From contig VWYX01000343.1 of the NCBI GenBank assembly GCA_013396525.1, forward strand, positions 1 to 64,000: a DNA stretch of 64,000 bases, given 5' to 3'. The notes under the pieces are model-generated. The model was not told the origin of the DNA, made no database searches, and saw only the letters and a program-made list of their open reading frames with translations. The stretch's first letter is position 1. Each line of letters opens with the position of its first letter. Made by a program: the position numbers and the translations under genes. The stretch comes from Chaetorhynchus papuensis (Eukaryota; Chordata; Aves; Passeriformes; Rhipiduridae). Shown here one piece after another: positions 1 through 10,860 of this stretch.

Positions 1-198
1 CCATCCCGATCCCTTGGCTGGCCTCACAACGTGGTCCAGCTCCTGCTGTGTTCCACGCAGCACCGTGCTGCATCCGGCACAAATGGTGCACATGCCAAGG
101 ATGATCAGGCATGGCAGAAATTCCTCCCTCTCCCCTTCCCTTCTCTCTCCGCTCTTTACCTGCAAGGTGCACTCAGGGACACTCTTATTCCACGCCAG

Positions 199-1298
199 GG
201 GCAGTAGTTGACCAAGAGGCGCTGGTGGCAGCTCTGCAGACTGGTGTTATCAGGGCCGCAGCTTTGGATGTCACCTCCCCAGAACCACTGCCCAGGTTGC
301 CATCTCTGCTTATTTCTCGGGAAGGATGGGTGAGCCCCGCTGAGGCCAGAGGCATCCCTGCAGCAGGCAGGAAGCTGGCCGAGGCAGCCCCCCTGCCCCT
401 GGCACGAGTTTGGATAAAAGTGCCATGAACAGGAATGGGATGCAGCCCAGGTGTTGGGGCTGATAACAGACCAAAGGGAAGCCTGGGAGCCAGGAAACAG
501 CAGGAGGCAGGGAAAGCATTAAAGCCAGTGCTTAGAATTACCCTAAGAAGCTGCAGCAGTGCTTCACTTGCAAATTGCTTTATTAGAAAGTACAGTTTGC
601 CCGTTTTAATGGGAGGAAGCTGCTTGAGGCCCAAGACCTGCTGCATAACCCGGAGGTGTCCTTCCCCACAGGCTTCTTTCCACAATACAGGGCTGAAGTA
701 CTGCAAACCTCTTGGGCCCAGAGACTGCTCAGCTCCTGTCAAAAGACCGCTCTCCCGGGACGGTGCCTTTTGGAGTTAACTGTGCTGGCTGCATTTTGGG
801 TTAGGGGGAGTTTGGTCTTGTTGTGTCTGTGTGCAAATAACTACAGCTCAGACTATTGTGTAGGGTGAATGTGTCAGGAGGGCTTAATCCTCTCTTCTGA
901 CATAGTTCAAATTGCTGCCTCATGGCAGAAGTGTGTTTCTGGAGAAAAAAGCAGCTATGAAATCTTTGCATGTCCTATTACAGTCCAAAATTACTGCAAT
1001 ACAGGTGGTCAGGTTCTCTGGGTCTAAGTGGGGCTTGTAAAGTTGTATCAAATTAACTTTAAATATAGTGCAAAAGCTAAAGTAAGACTCCTCTTTATTT
1101 AGATGAACAACAGGAGTTAACTCTTTTTTCTTTTCTTCCAGAGATCATCCATTGTTAAAATTAAAGAACGTCATTATAACACCTCACCTGGGCATTAAAA
1201 CAGACAAGACCAGCTACATGATAACAGAGGAAGCAGTTGAAAACATACTAGCAGCCCTGAATGGTCTCCCCCTACCCAGTGAAGTGCTCCCTAGCTGA
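199..1298 (+). CDS. GRHPR-like D-2-hydroxyacid dehydrogenase, 3' part only (gene 1 of a tandem pair)
   Basis: These are the last two coding exons of a gene that begins upstream of the window. Exon 199-295 follows an AG acceptor and encodes GAVVDQEAL...LDVTSPEPLPR. Exon 1142-1298 encodes RDHPLLKLKNVIITPH...SEVLPS and ends in TGA at 1296-1298. Exon phases and protein match the last two exons of the complete paralogue at 6350-9940. The family reduces glyoxylate or hydroxypyruvate with NAD(P)H, or related 2-keto acids. The catalytic Glu (SPEPLP) and His (TPH) are present. The Ser that follows the His in the HxGS motif is Ile here (PHLGI), and the downstream T-R pair is T-S. The donor after 295 (gttgcc) is weak. 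An AATAAA follows the stop by 200 bp. The gene is probably expressed but diverged; whether it is an active reductase is unknown. The exon with the catalytic Arg is outside the window. Confidence 0.85.
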
Positions 1299-1497
1299 TG
1301 TGAGAAAGAATATCGCATCTCTTTTATTCTCCTCTTTCTCTCTCTTTTTATTCTTATCTTTCCCCTCCACATCAGCTCTAAAGATCTTTTTAAATACAAG
1401 AATGTCCATCCACCTCACTAAAGCTTGGAAGGAAACCGTTTGCCATCCTCTCAGTTGTTTATATACTTTCTGTTGTCTAATACAAGTCTAAAAGACA

Positions 1498-1503
1498 AAT
1501 AAA
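1498..1503 (+). terminator. Poly(A) signal of dehydrogenase gene 1
   Basis: AATAAA lies 200 bp after the stop at 1298 and is followed by a GT-rich stretch (about 1518-1550), as expected for a cleavage site. Confidence 0.7.
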
Positions 1504-4500
1504 CCAACACACAAAGTGGCAGTGCTGTGCCTTTTGTTATGTAGTGTGACTTTATGAAGAGTATGATTATTTTTCAGTAAAATTTATAGCAAAGTTGCCA
1601 TTAAGTGCAGCCAGGATTTTGCCCGGAGCCTTATGTATCTTTACAGAGCCTTTGTCTTGCAGGTGGTTGTCATGGGTGCTTGCCAAAATACACTTCCTCC
1701 CATCAGTTTAATGTATGATGATGTTAGCAACTCTTGAAGCTCCCGGAGACAAGACATTGCAGCTTTTCAGGTGCAGCAAGTGGGCTGTCAAGAATTTCAA
1801 GACTGCCCCAGGTACCTCCCTGCTCTCTGAGGTACAGATGCCCAGTATACCTTTCATTGTCACCTGTATAACCTTGAAAAAATAAGTTAAATTTATTTAA
1901 AAATAAAAGGCTAAGCAATAAATAACAGAGCTGAAAAACAAGGTTATGATAAAATAGAAAAGAGGAAAAAAAAACCCTTTTCTTATATCAATATCCTAAA
2001 ACTGCAAAAAACACACAAGGTTTTTGCACATGCAAACTTTTCTCGAGAGGTGAAAAAGCAAACAAAACCAGATACAGTACTTCACTTCACTTCTACTTAA
2101 ACAGCTCTACATGTTTGGCATTTGTTTGGAGTTTTACTGCTACTTCTGCAGATATTTCAAGAATCTGGGCTTATTAGTTTCAGAAGTGTTCCCTGCGAGT
2201 GGGGTGCTTTAGAGGGGAAAACACAGCTGCCTGTCAGTCACTGGAGTGATGAGCTGATTCACACACAATACCTTCAATCTCATGATTACTGAAAGTGGAT
2301 CAAAAATGCAGTGGCCACATGAGAGGAGAGATGATCCGTTATAGTTCACTCCATTGATTCAGGTTTTTTGAAATATTTTGATGTGCAAAAAGTACACGAT
2401 CTGGAATAAAGTGCTGCTACAGAAGTCTACTGGGAAAGGTGGCCTTACCTACAGCAACCAGACAGGCAAGTGGTAACACTTTATGATGGTTTATAGTCAC
2501 TGAAAACAAATGCATCACTTGGTTTGACCTTGCCTGAAACAACAAGCTCGTGAATACAGATTTCCTGCCTCAGCTTTTTTTGTCCTACAAGTCCTGCTCA
2601 CATATAATACTGCCTCATAAAACATAATGTAGACATAGGAAAGGTATGTCTTTATCCAGCTTCATGCTTAAGCTAGTCTGTACAACCCACCTGGGAAATG
2701 TGTATGTTACATTATGCAAAAGTCTTTTAGGGTAATGCAATACTTCAAAAGCCTAATCCTAAGAAACAACTATTATGCAAGCATCTTATTAATACTGCAG
2801 GCATCAGCTCACCCTGCAGGATTACATGGACACCAATGGCAATATTTAATGATGGGGATGAAGTCCACAGATTATGTAATACTTCTCTCTACGTAGCCAC
2901 AGACCTTACTCATTTCAGAGTGCTCTGTACAATGCTGGTTTAGCAGATTCCTTTCTATAAGAAAAAACTTGCACACAGCAATGATGTACACAAAATGTAA
3001 TTCAGCTTAACACATTATAAAGTAGTCTGCAAACTAAATCTACTTAGAACATGATAGTGCACTGGTGCAATTGACAACTTCTGTCACATATGATGCAATA
3101 CAGATATATCTTCTGTAGAGATGTATCAGCTCCCAAACTATAGCCTGAAAATTGGATGTTCAAGTTACACAAAACAGCTTTGAAACCATCTGATTCTCTC
3201 CCCATCTAACCATGTAACACACCCACTTTCTTGACATTTGATACGTATATCCTTGATTTTTGCTTAGAATAACATTCCTTTGACTGTTATTTTTTTGGCT
3301 TCTCTGACTAATTCCTCCTTCATTTTCTTCATTCAAATTTGTGGATTTGATATACAAAGGGAAAAATTATTGTGTTGCCCTTCCAAAGGTTTTTCTTTAC
3401 CTTCAAGACTAAAATGTGGTAGGCTTCCTTCCTCAGTTCACAGGGAGAATGACTTGTGTCTATGAGAGGGACTTTACAAGGGTCCTTCGATCTCAGGTGA
3501 GCAGTAAGTTAAAAGCTAACTCATTACATCTCATCACCACAGCAGTTTGGAAACTTTTGATGTGAAAGAGGTAATGCGTAATCATTTTACGTTTGTTGGG
3601 GTTCTTTTAAGGAAGAAAATGCAGGTAGACTTAACTAAGAATCCATTTAACGTGCTGTAACTCCATTTTGCCAGTTAATTAATTTTTGCTGTGAAGTTTA
3701 ACTGTCCAAACTTGAAATTCATGTAAGCAACTGATACTCAAAAATCATCACCAAGATAACAAGAACAGTTTATGGTTTTGTGTAATTGATATTAATTGTT
3801 ATTACATTTTATCTTTTTATTAGTAATTTTATAGAGGAGTGGTGTTAAATTTGACTGTCTTCATGTTCAGTATATCGAAATGTGTTTGATAGAATTCAAG
3901 AAGATGGCATTTTGTAATCCATTCTTTTGAAAAGCACTGCAGTACTCAGGAGAGACACAGCAGCACCCTATGGCTGGTTATTCCATAGTGTGCAAGGAGA
4001 AACGTCCCTGGATGCCCACAGCAGGGGTGTGTCCTGGCTCCTGAGCTGCTCTCACCCCAGAAGCCAGGCATCCTCCCCAGTGCATTATGACCACCTGCAC
4101 AGCAAGGGGAATCACTTTTGCACAGCTTTTGTGAACTGAGAACTGAAGCTGTACTTCCCAGTCCCCATCACTGGGTATGGAGATCGAGGGAGGTGATATT
4201 CCCCTCTACACTACTCTTGTGGGATCCCACCTGGAATGTTGCATCCAGCCTTGGAGTCCTCAGCACAAGAAAGATGTGGACCTATTGAAGTTGGTCCAGA
4301 GAAGGCCACTAAGTTAGCACAGGACTGGAGCACCTCTGCTATGAAGTCGGAATGGGAGAGTTGGAGTTGTTCAGCCTGGAGAAGACTCCAAGGACACCTT
4401 ATAGCAATCTTACAGTACCTAAAGGGGGACTACAAGAGAGCTGGAGAGGGACTCTTTACAAGTAGTGATAGGACAAGGGGAATGGCCTTTAATTGAAGGA

Positions 4501-5170
4501 GAATAGGTTTAGATTAGGTAGTAGAATGGAGAAGATTAGGAAGAAATTGTCCTCTTTGAGGATGATGAAGCACTGAACAGGTTGCCCAGAGAAGGTGTGG
4601 ATGCCCCATCCCTGGAAGTGTTCCAGACCAGGTTGGATGGGACTCTGAGCAACCTGGTCTAGTGAAAGGTGTCCCTGCCCATGGCGGAGGGGTTGGAAAT
4701 AGATGGTCTTTTAAGTTCCGTTCCAACCGAAACCATTCTTTGATTCTATGATACAGACCAAGTAACCTTATCAGAAAAATTCTCACACATTTCTCAGCTG
4801 AAATTGGCACGGGACTGCCTGTAGCTGGGATAACATCTCAAGTGTCCAAGCACCTGAGCCTGCCCCAGTTTTTTAGGTCCCTAAGAGAATTTCTGAGAGT
4901 ATTGCTAGAATCGTATAGGTTGTAAAAGACGTTCATGTGTGCAGGTGTCTGTCGGTCAGAGACAACTCTTCATCTTCTATTAATGCATGTGCACGTAGTG
5001 TAATGACCAGCAGAAAGACCAGGCCACGTCCAGTCTTCAAAGACAGTATGGAAAAAACAGCATGCAGGACGTTAACGCAAAATCCCGCTTGTACTGAAAC
5101 CACGAACAGCACAGAAACACTTCCATAAAAACACACAATCACTCTGAGCTCCCGTTGCTCTCTCTCGGCT
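1504..5170. other. Intergenic spacer between the two dehydrogenase genes
   Basis: AT-rich sequence with short random ORFs and no recognisable coding exon on either strand. The only clear feature is a CR1 fragment at 4180-4752, annotated separately. Confidence 0.6.
4180..4752 (+). repeat. CR1 LINE, 5'-truncated 3' end
   Basis: Has the typical order of CR1 3' sequence: a stretch like CCACCTGGAATGTTGCATCC, then GTTCAGCCTGGAGAAGA, ATTAGGAAGAAATTGTCCTC, GTTGGATGGGACTCTGAGC and the terminal TTTGATTCTATGAT. CR1 elements lack poly(A) tails and end in this short octamer-type repeat. No intact reading frame remains. Confidence 0.93.
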
Positions 5171-5760
5171 CCCTGAGGGATTGGGGTGCCCTGGTACCGC
5201 CTCTCCTGCCCTCTGGCCCCGCCGGCGGCCCGGGCGGGGTGCGGGCAGTGCCCGCCTCGGCGGCCGGTCCCGCTCCGCCCCGCGGTGCGACTGGGGCGGC
5301 CGGGACGGCGGGGTGAGTGCGAGCGGCGCTGTGGGACCACCGCAGGGCGCCGGGACCGCCTCTGCCGGGCCGGAACAGGGCCTCGGCCTCAAGGCCCCCG
5401 AGCCCCACGGAGGGCTGGCACCGAGGGCGGCACCGAGGGCAGCACCGGGCGTGCGGGACACGGCGGCTCCCGCGGTCCTGCGCGCCTCGCCCGTTCCCAG
5501 CCGCCCTCCAGGGCCGGACAGAGCCCTGCGGCCGCCGCTCCAGCTCCCTCCTATCTTTAGTCCCAGGCGTAGGCCCACCGGGACAGCGGCAAATGCCTCC
5601 AGCCAGGGCTCAGCCCACCCTGGGCAGGGAGGACTCCCCGGGACACCCCGGGACACCGCGCTCCGGGGACGGTCGGGGGACAGAAGGGGGAGCCGGGCCG
5701 GCGGTGCGGGAGCATTGCCTCGGGCTGAGGGGCGGCGTGCGGGACTCTGGGCTTGAACAT
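5170..5760 (+). promoter_or_regulatory. CpG island promoter and likely noncoding first exon of dehydrogenase gene 2
   Basis: A sharp rise in G+C and CpG density (for example 5220-5340 and 5640-5720) inside AT-rich flanks. It lies about 0.6-1.2 kb upstream of the first coding exon, whose acceptor is 3 nt before the ATG, so an upstream noncoding exon is needed. A strong donor, GG|GTGAGT, sits at 5313 and could end that exon. The exon start is not visible. Long ORFs here on both strands are what CpG-rich DNA gives by chance. Confidence 0.7.
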
Positions 5761-6349
5761 GAGATCACAGCCTTGGTTCTTTGCACTGTCAGCAGAGTGA
5801 AGACTTGGCAAAGGACTGAAGGAGACCGAAGGAAGGGTAAATTTATGTTCATGGGTAACTTCAAAGTTCATAGTTGACAAATTATAGCTCTGTTACATTA
5901 AATGAGATTTTTTACTGAGATAACCTCATCAATGATAATTGCTTAATATAGTTGCAGAAGTGGCAGAACTTGAGATGCTAAAAGATACCCTTCCGCTCAT
6001 GGCCACATTCTTAAATTATCAAGACTTTGGCTTTAAATGTTGCATATTGAACACTGAAAAGGAGTAACATCTGGTCACTCATTTGTTTAAGTGTTAGTAT
6101 AGTTGGAATGCCAGAAATCATGTTTTCATTTCTTATTAACAAGATTATATAGAAATTTAACATCCTTCTGAATAATACTTGGAGAACCCAAAAAATTTCT
6201 GCGTGTGGGAGTGGTTATCTTTAGCCAACTCTTTCATCAAGTGAGAAAACAGCATGTAACTGAGCCAATCAGTTCCTGGTTTTTAGAAGAAAAGGTGGAA
6301 TGGATCACTTCAGACCATGTTATTTTGGTCCTCTTTGCTTTTGTAGGGC

Positions 6350-9300
6350 ATGGAGGGTCAAGAACTGCCTTATGTGCTAGTTGACTGTATAGGAGAGAGG
6401 TATGGAGTATATGAAGACCATGCTGGATTTCTGAAGAAACGTTTCCATCTCATCACCATGAAAGAATACCTTGAAAACAAGACATTTTTCAGCAAAAAGA
6501 TCAGAGCTATCTATATGTGGTATCACAAACCAGCTATTAATGAAGAGCTTCTCCAGAGCTTGCCTAACTTGAAGGTAGTTGCAAGTTCTGGAGTGGGAAT
6601 AGATCACTTGGACCTGAAACTCCTCTCCAGCTACGGAGTGAAGGTAGCCAATACTCCATTTATTGTTTCCACTGACACTGCAGACTTGGGGATGGCTTTG
6701 ATGCTGGCATCTTCCAGGAGAGTTGTAGAAGGTAATAACTGAAATTGTCTTAGTCTTTTCATAGAAAAGGTGACTTCAAAACATACAGAAAATGTGTGCT
6801 GATGCAAAAGTAAGCTTAAAACTATAACTGTGAAAAACAGGGGAAAAGTAAGAAGTTAAGACAAACCTGTCCTGTTGACAATACCTTGCATTCCATTTCC
6901 AAACCAGCATATTGGCAAGGTAGAGCTTTTTCTTCTTTGGACAGCCGTAAATTCAGACCTCTTCTCCCTCAGCCCACAGCCACTTAATTCATTGTACTTG
7001 TTCATTGCAGTCTTGCTTTTCAAGTTATAATAAAAGGGAACTAAAAGAATGTATTTTCCAGGAGGCTTGAAGCCAAGTTGCCAGGTATCTGAGCCATTAC
7101 GAACAAGCTGTCCAGAAATCTGCCCACCATGCTCTATATTTCTTTTCCCTGCCAGCCTTGGTGTATCTGCTAGATAGCTGGGAATCGGATGGCCTTACTG
7201 CTGCTTTGGCCTTACCTTCCTGGCCTGCCAAAGAGAGGCCGGGTATGTTTCTCTCCTGAGCAAGAAATCCGTGTCAGCAGCCATGTGTACAGTGCAGCAC
7301 TACTCACTTCTTGTCCAGAAACACGATGACAATGTATTACTGCTCCTGTGCTTCTGCCTTGTCCATCTATAAAAAGTAGGGGGGAAAAAAGTAACCAGAT
7401 ACTCAAACATCCCTTACATGACATAATTCTTCTTTTCCTCTTCCAAGGCCATGAGATGGCAGTCTCCCCTGACACAGAGTATTTCCCGGCTGACTGGCTG
7501 GGGGTTGAGGTTTCTGGAGCGACCCTGGGGATCGTGGGAATGGGCACCATTGGTTACAAAGTGGCTGAAAGAGCCAAAGGCTTTGAAATGAAGATTTTGT
7601 ACCACAACAGAAATCAGAGGTAAAGCTGGTTGCAGCTCCATGGCAACTCTATTTTGTCACTGCTCTTATGTGTTATTTGTACTTTTCACTGTGCTTTCCC
7701 TTTTTACAGTGACCTTTATTTTAAGTGGCAAATTACCTACAGTTGTTTCAAGATGGTCGTTAATTTCCCAATTTTTACAGAAAGAAAGTCAGGAGGGAAT
7801 GGGAAAGCTATATCTCACTGTTCTCCCCATTAGTTGGGACACCCAAGTTCTTCCTGTCATGGTGGTGACATTTCAATGGACTGAGGAAAGGAGAAAACTT
7901 TACTCCTGTGACTTAGGTGAGGCAGGGGATTCAGGAAGAGACATCTCATCCTTCCAAAGCCACGTGACAATAAAGGGCCAGACTTGCCAGTCTGCTGTCT
8001 TTTAGGTGAGGTGTACGTGCCCTGTGCCCCTGTGGTCCCATCAGGCCCATTCCATTCTTTTCTTTTGTGGGAATTTGATGAGAGCCAGGCAACCTCATCC
8101 TGATACAGATTGAGTGCACCAGCAGGTGCTGCAGCATGTGGTTTCAGTGAATCAGCACTGAGGCACAGAGCAATCAGGCTGTTGCTGACATAGATTTGGG
8201 AAGATTTAACCTCTGCCCTGTCTTGTGTGTTTCCTCAGTAATTTTCACATGACCTACTTAAATTACTTAATTTTCACAAGACATCAGTCTTGCTTTTGGG
8301 TAGCAAAAGAATCCCCATTATAAGCAGAAATTGTGACACAAATGCATTTGATTTATCATTTATTCAGTGCATTTATGTGATACCCATTTCTTACTTTCCA
8401 TCCCCACAGGCGTACTACTGCACATTTGTGTACAGTTCACTTGGTATTGTGGGAAATAGCTTGACCTTTGTCTTTACCGAGTTTCAGACAACCAGCTAAC
8501 TGCTTTGCTCTACACAGCGAAGATAACAATAAAGAAACGTTTGCTCTACTGGTGAATTGATCTTTCCCTTGTTTCTTGCTACTGCAGTTTAATTTTGGGA
8601 TTTTCTCCTCAGAAAAAAGGAAGAAGAAAGTGCCATTGGAGCTGTTTACTGTAAGAAGATAGATGATTTGCTCCAGCAGTCAGATTTTGTGTTGCTGGCT
8701 GTCAACCTAACTCCACAGACACGCAAACTGATTGGGAAGAGGGAGCTGGAGCTGATGAAACCCACTGCTATTCTGATTAATATCAGCAGAGGTAAGGTGC
8801 AGAATAAAAAAAACTGCATTAAAGTTTGCTGGCATGACAAGTCCTGGGAAAACCTCTAATATAGACTCTGTCCCTCTGAAATTTTCCCTAAATTTTCTGA
8901 TTACTAGTTTATTTAGACACCCATGGTCATATCTCAGTAAAACATCTATCAGTTCCCATAATAGTGAGAAAGTAGGTCTCCGAAATGTTAGTGAGCTTGG
9001 AGTGTTAGAAGCTCATGTGTATTTATATATCTCCTACTTAAGACTTTTATTTATTTAATGCAGTGTTGCTGCTAACATACATTGGGGTGGTACAGCCTAC
9101 TCTGAAGCCTGGCACTCTGTTTCGTGCTGCTAATTCCCTCATGCACATACCCAAGTGTCCCCCTCCCATGCCACCACACTCTGCTGCTGCTTCTGCACAG
9201 CAACCATGGCCTGCCCTGCTGTTTGCCTGACCACTGTGCCCAAAAGAATGCTGAGAGGACAGTAAGGAACGTGAAAATAAACATATCCTTCTTACTGTAA

Positions 9301-9940
9301 CCCAGGTCTCGTAGTGGATCAGGATGCTTTGGTGGAAGCCCTTCAAAACAAAGTTATTAGGGCAGCTGCTCTGGATGTGACATATCCTGAACCTTTGCCA
9401 AGGTAGGACATGTATTTAAGTTAAACATAAAAGGGTGTGTGTGTGATGTGTAAACTGAGTAAAATTTTGTGAGCATGTGAGAAATTGCACAATTTTGTTA
9501 GTAGGAGTACATGAGGTATGTGCACTAGTCCTGCTGAAACCATGTTCCTAATCCTTCTGTCCCAGCCAAACAAAATTCACACTCACTCATTTGGAGGATT
9601 TGTTGCACAAAGCCCCACCAAGCTAGGCAGCACTTTGAACTCCTCTGAATATGCTTGGGTCATGCAATTAGGTTTTGTTTTATTTTTCATTATTATTTCA
9701 CGTATTTCCCTGGCTGCCTGCAGGTGATGAAATAACAGATGAATGTGCTGTGAATGACTAGCTGAGCATTTCTTTTCCTCTCCCAGGGATCACCCCTTGT
9801 TAAAGCTGAAGAATGTTATAATAACTCCTCACATCGGAAGTGCCACCAAGAAGACGCGCTGGGTTATGATGGAGGAAATGGCAGAAAGCATAGAGGCGGG
9901 CCTGGCGGGTCTTCCTATCCCTCGTGAGGTGCTGCCCTAA
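6350..9940 (+). CDS. GRHPR-like D-2-hydroxyacid dehydrogenase, complete (gene 2 of the tandem pair)
   Basis: Five coding exons, 6350-6731, 7448-7619, 8613-8791, 9306-9402 and 9787-9940, join in frame to 984 nt (327 aa, close to the 328 aa of human GRHPR). All introns are GT-AG. The Rossmann NAD(P)H loop GMGTIG is at residues 158-163. Catalytic Arg is in ISRG (R244), catalytic Glu in YPEPLP (E273) and catalytic His in TPHIGSA (H292), followed by S295; all are intact. The ATG at 6350 is 3 nt inside its exon, so the 5' UTR comes from an upstream exon, probably in the CpG island at 5170-5760. The expected role is cytosolic reduction of glyoxylate, hydroxypyruvate or a similar 2-keto acid. True GRHPR is a separate locus in vertebrates, so I give no symbol. 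Substrate is inferred from family only. Confidence 0.94.
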
Positions 9941-10028
9941 AGCACTTTCCACTTAGGATTAATGCCATCAGTGCAGAAGCAGTCATCTGATCACTTTTCG
10001 TGTAATTATCCCACAGTATTATACAGAA

Positions 10029-10034
10029 AATAAA
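10029..10034 (+). terminator. Poly(A) signal of dehydrogenase gene 2
   Basis: AATAAA lies 89 bp after the TAA at 9938-9940. The RBFA CpG island starts about 200 bp further on, so the two genes are closely packed. Confidence 0.75.
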
Positions 10035-10239
10035 ATATAAAGCACAGGTTTAATTTATTTAAATACCTAACAGCGATTCTGTGTGGAAAACTGCAGTCTT
10101 GATCTACAATATAAAACTCCAGAGCGCAATCTTGCCTCAGTGTCACTTACTTTCCTCGCATCCCCTTACAGTTGTCCACCGATGCAGCAGCGACTGAAGG
10201 ACATGTAAATCGTGTATTAGAGGAACAGCCTGGCACACC

Positions 10240-10860
10240 CACAGGCGCAGCCGGCGTGTCGGAGCGGCTCCTCCCGCCGCTCCGGCAGCAATCCCGACCC
10301 TTGGGTGCGTGTTCCCTCCCCGGGCCCAAGCGCTGAGCCTGTGCACAGGCTCTGCGTGTGTGCGAGCCCTGATAAGCCTGAGGGCGGCTCGGCCTCTCTC
10401 CCTCTTCCCTCTCTCCGGGACCGGCCGGGACATCCCCAGCCGCCGGCCCGGGCCTCCGTGCCGACAGGGGGAGCCGCAGCCGGAGCCGGAGCCACAGCCG
10501 GAACCCCAGCCGCAGCTGAGGCGGGAGCTAGCCGTGCCGTGCCGGTGCCCTGCCGGTGCCGTAAGCCAGGGCAGCAATGTGGGGCGCCCGGGGGGCCGCG
10601 GTTCCGCGGTGGTGCCGGGCCCTGCGCAGCTCTGCCGCCCTGGGCGGCCCCAGGAACCTGCTGCGGAAAATGCTCCGCAAGAATAAGTAGGAGCAGGGCC
10701 CTGGCGGGGTGCGGGGCCCTGGCGGGGTGGGTTGTGGGCGCTGGGGTAAGGGGGGCTCGGGCGCTCCCGCGGCCCCGGTAGCGCGGAGGAGAGAGAGACA
10801 CCGACCCCGAGGCGCCGATCTCAGCTGGTCGGCAGCGGCTGAACGTGTGGCCAAGAAGGC
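10240..10860 (+). promoter_or_regulatory. RBFA: CpG island promoter of RBFA
   Basis: Dense CpG and high G+C surround the RBFA ATG at 10577. There is a short GC-rich imperfect repeat of GGAGCC/GCAGCC units at about 10468-10525 just upstream of the start. No TATA box is visible, as usual for a housekeeping promoter. Confidence 0.75.

Noticed and set aside
5072..5877. Several 100-190 aa ORFs on both strands
   Set aside because: They overlap each other in a CpG island, have Arg/Pro/Gly-rich composition and resemble no protein family. They are chance open frames in the promoter.
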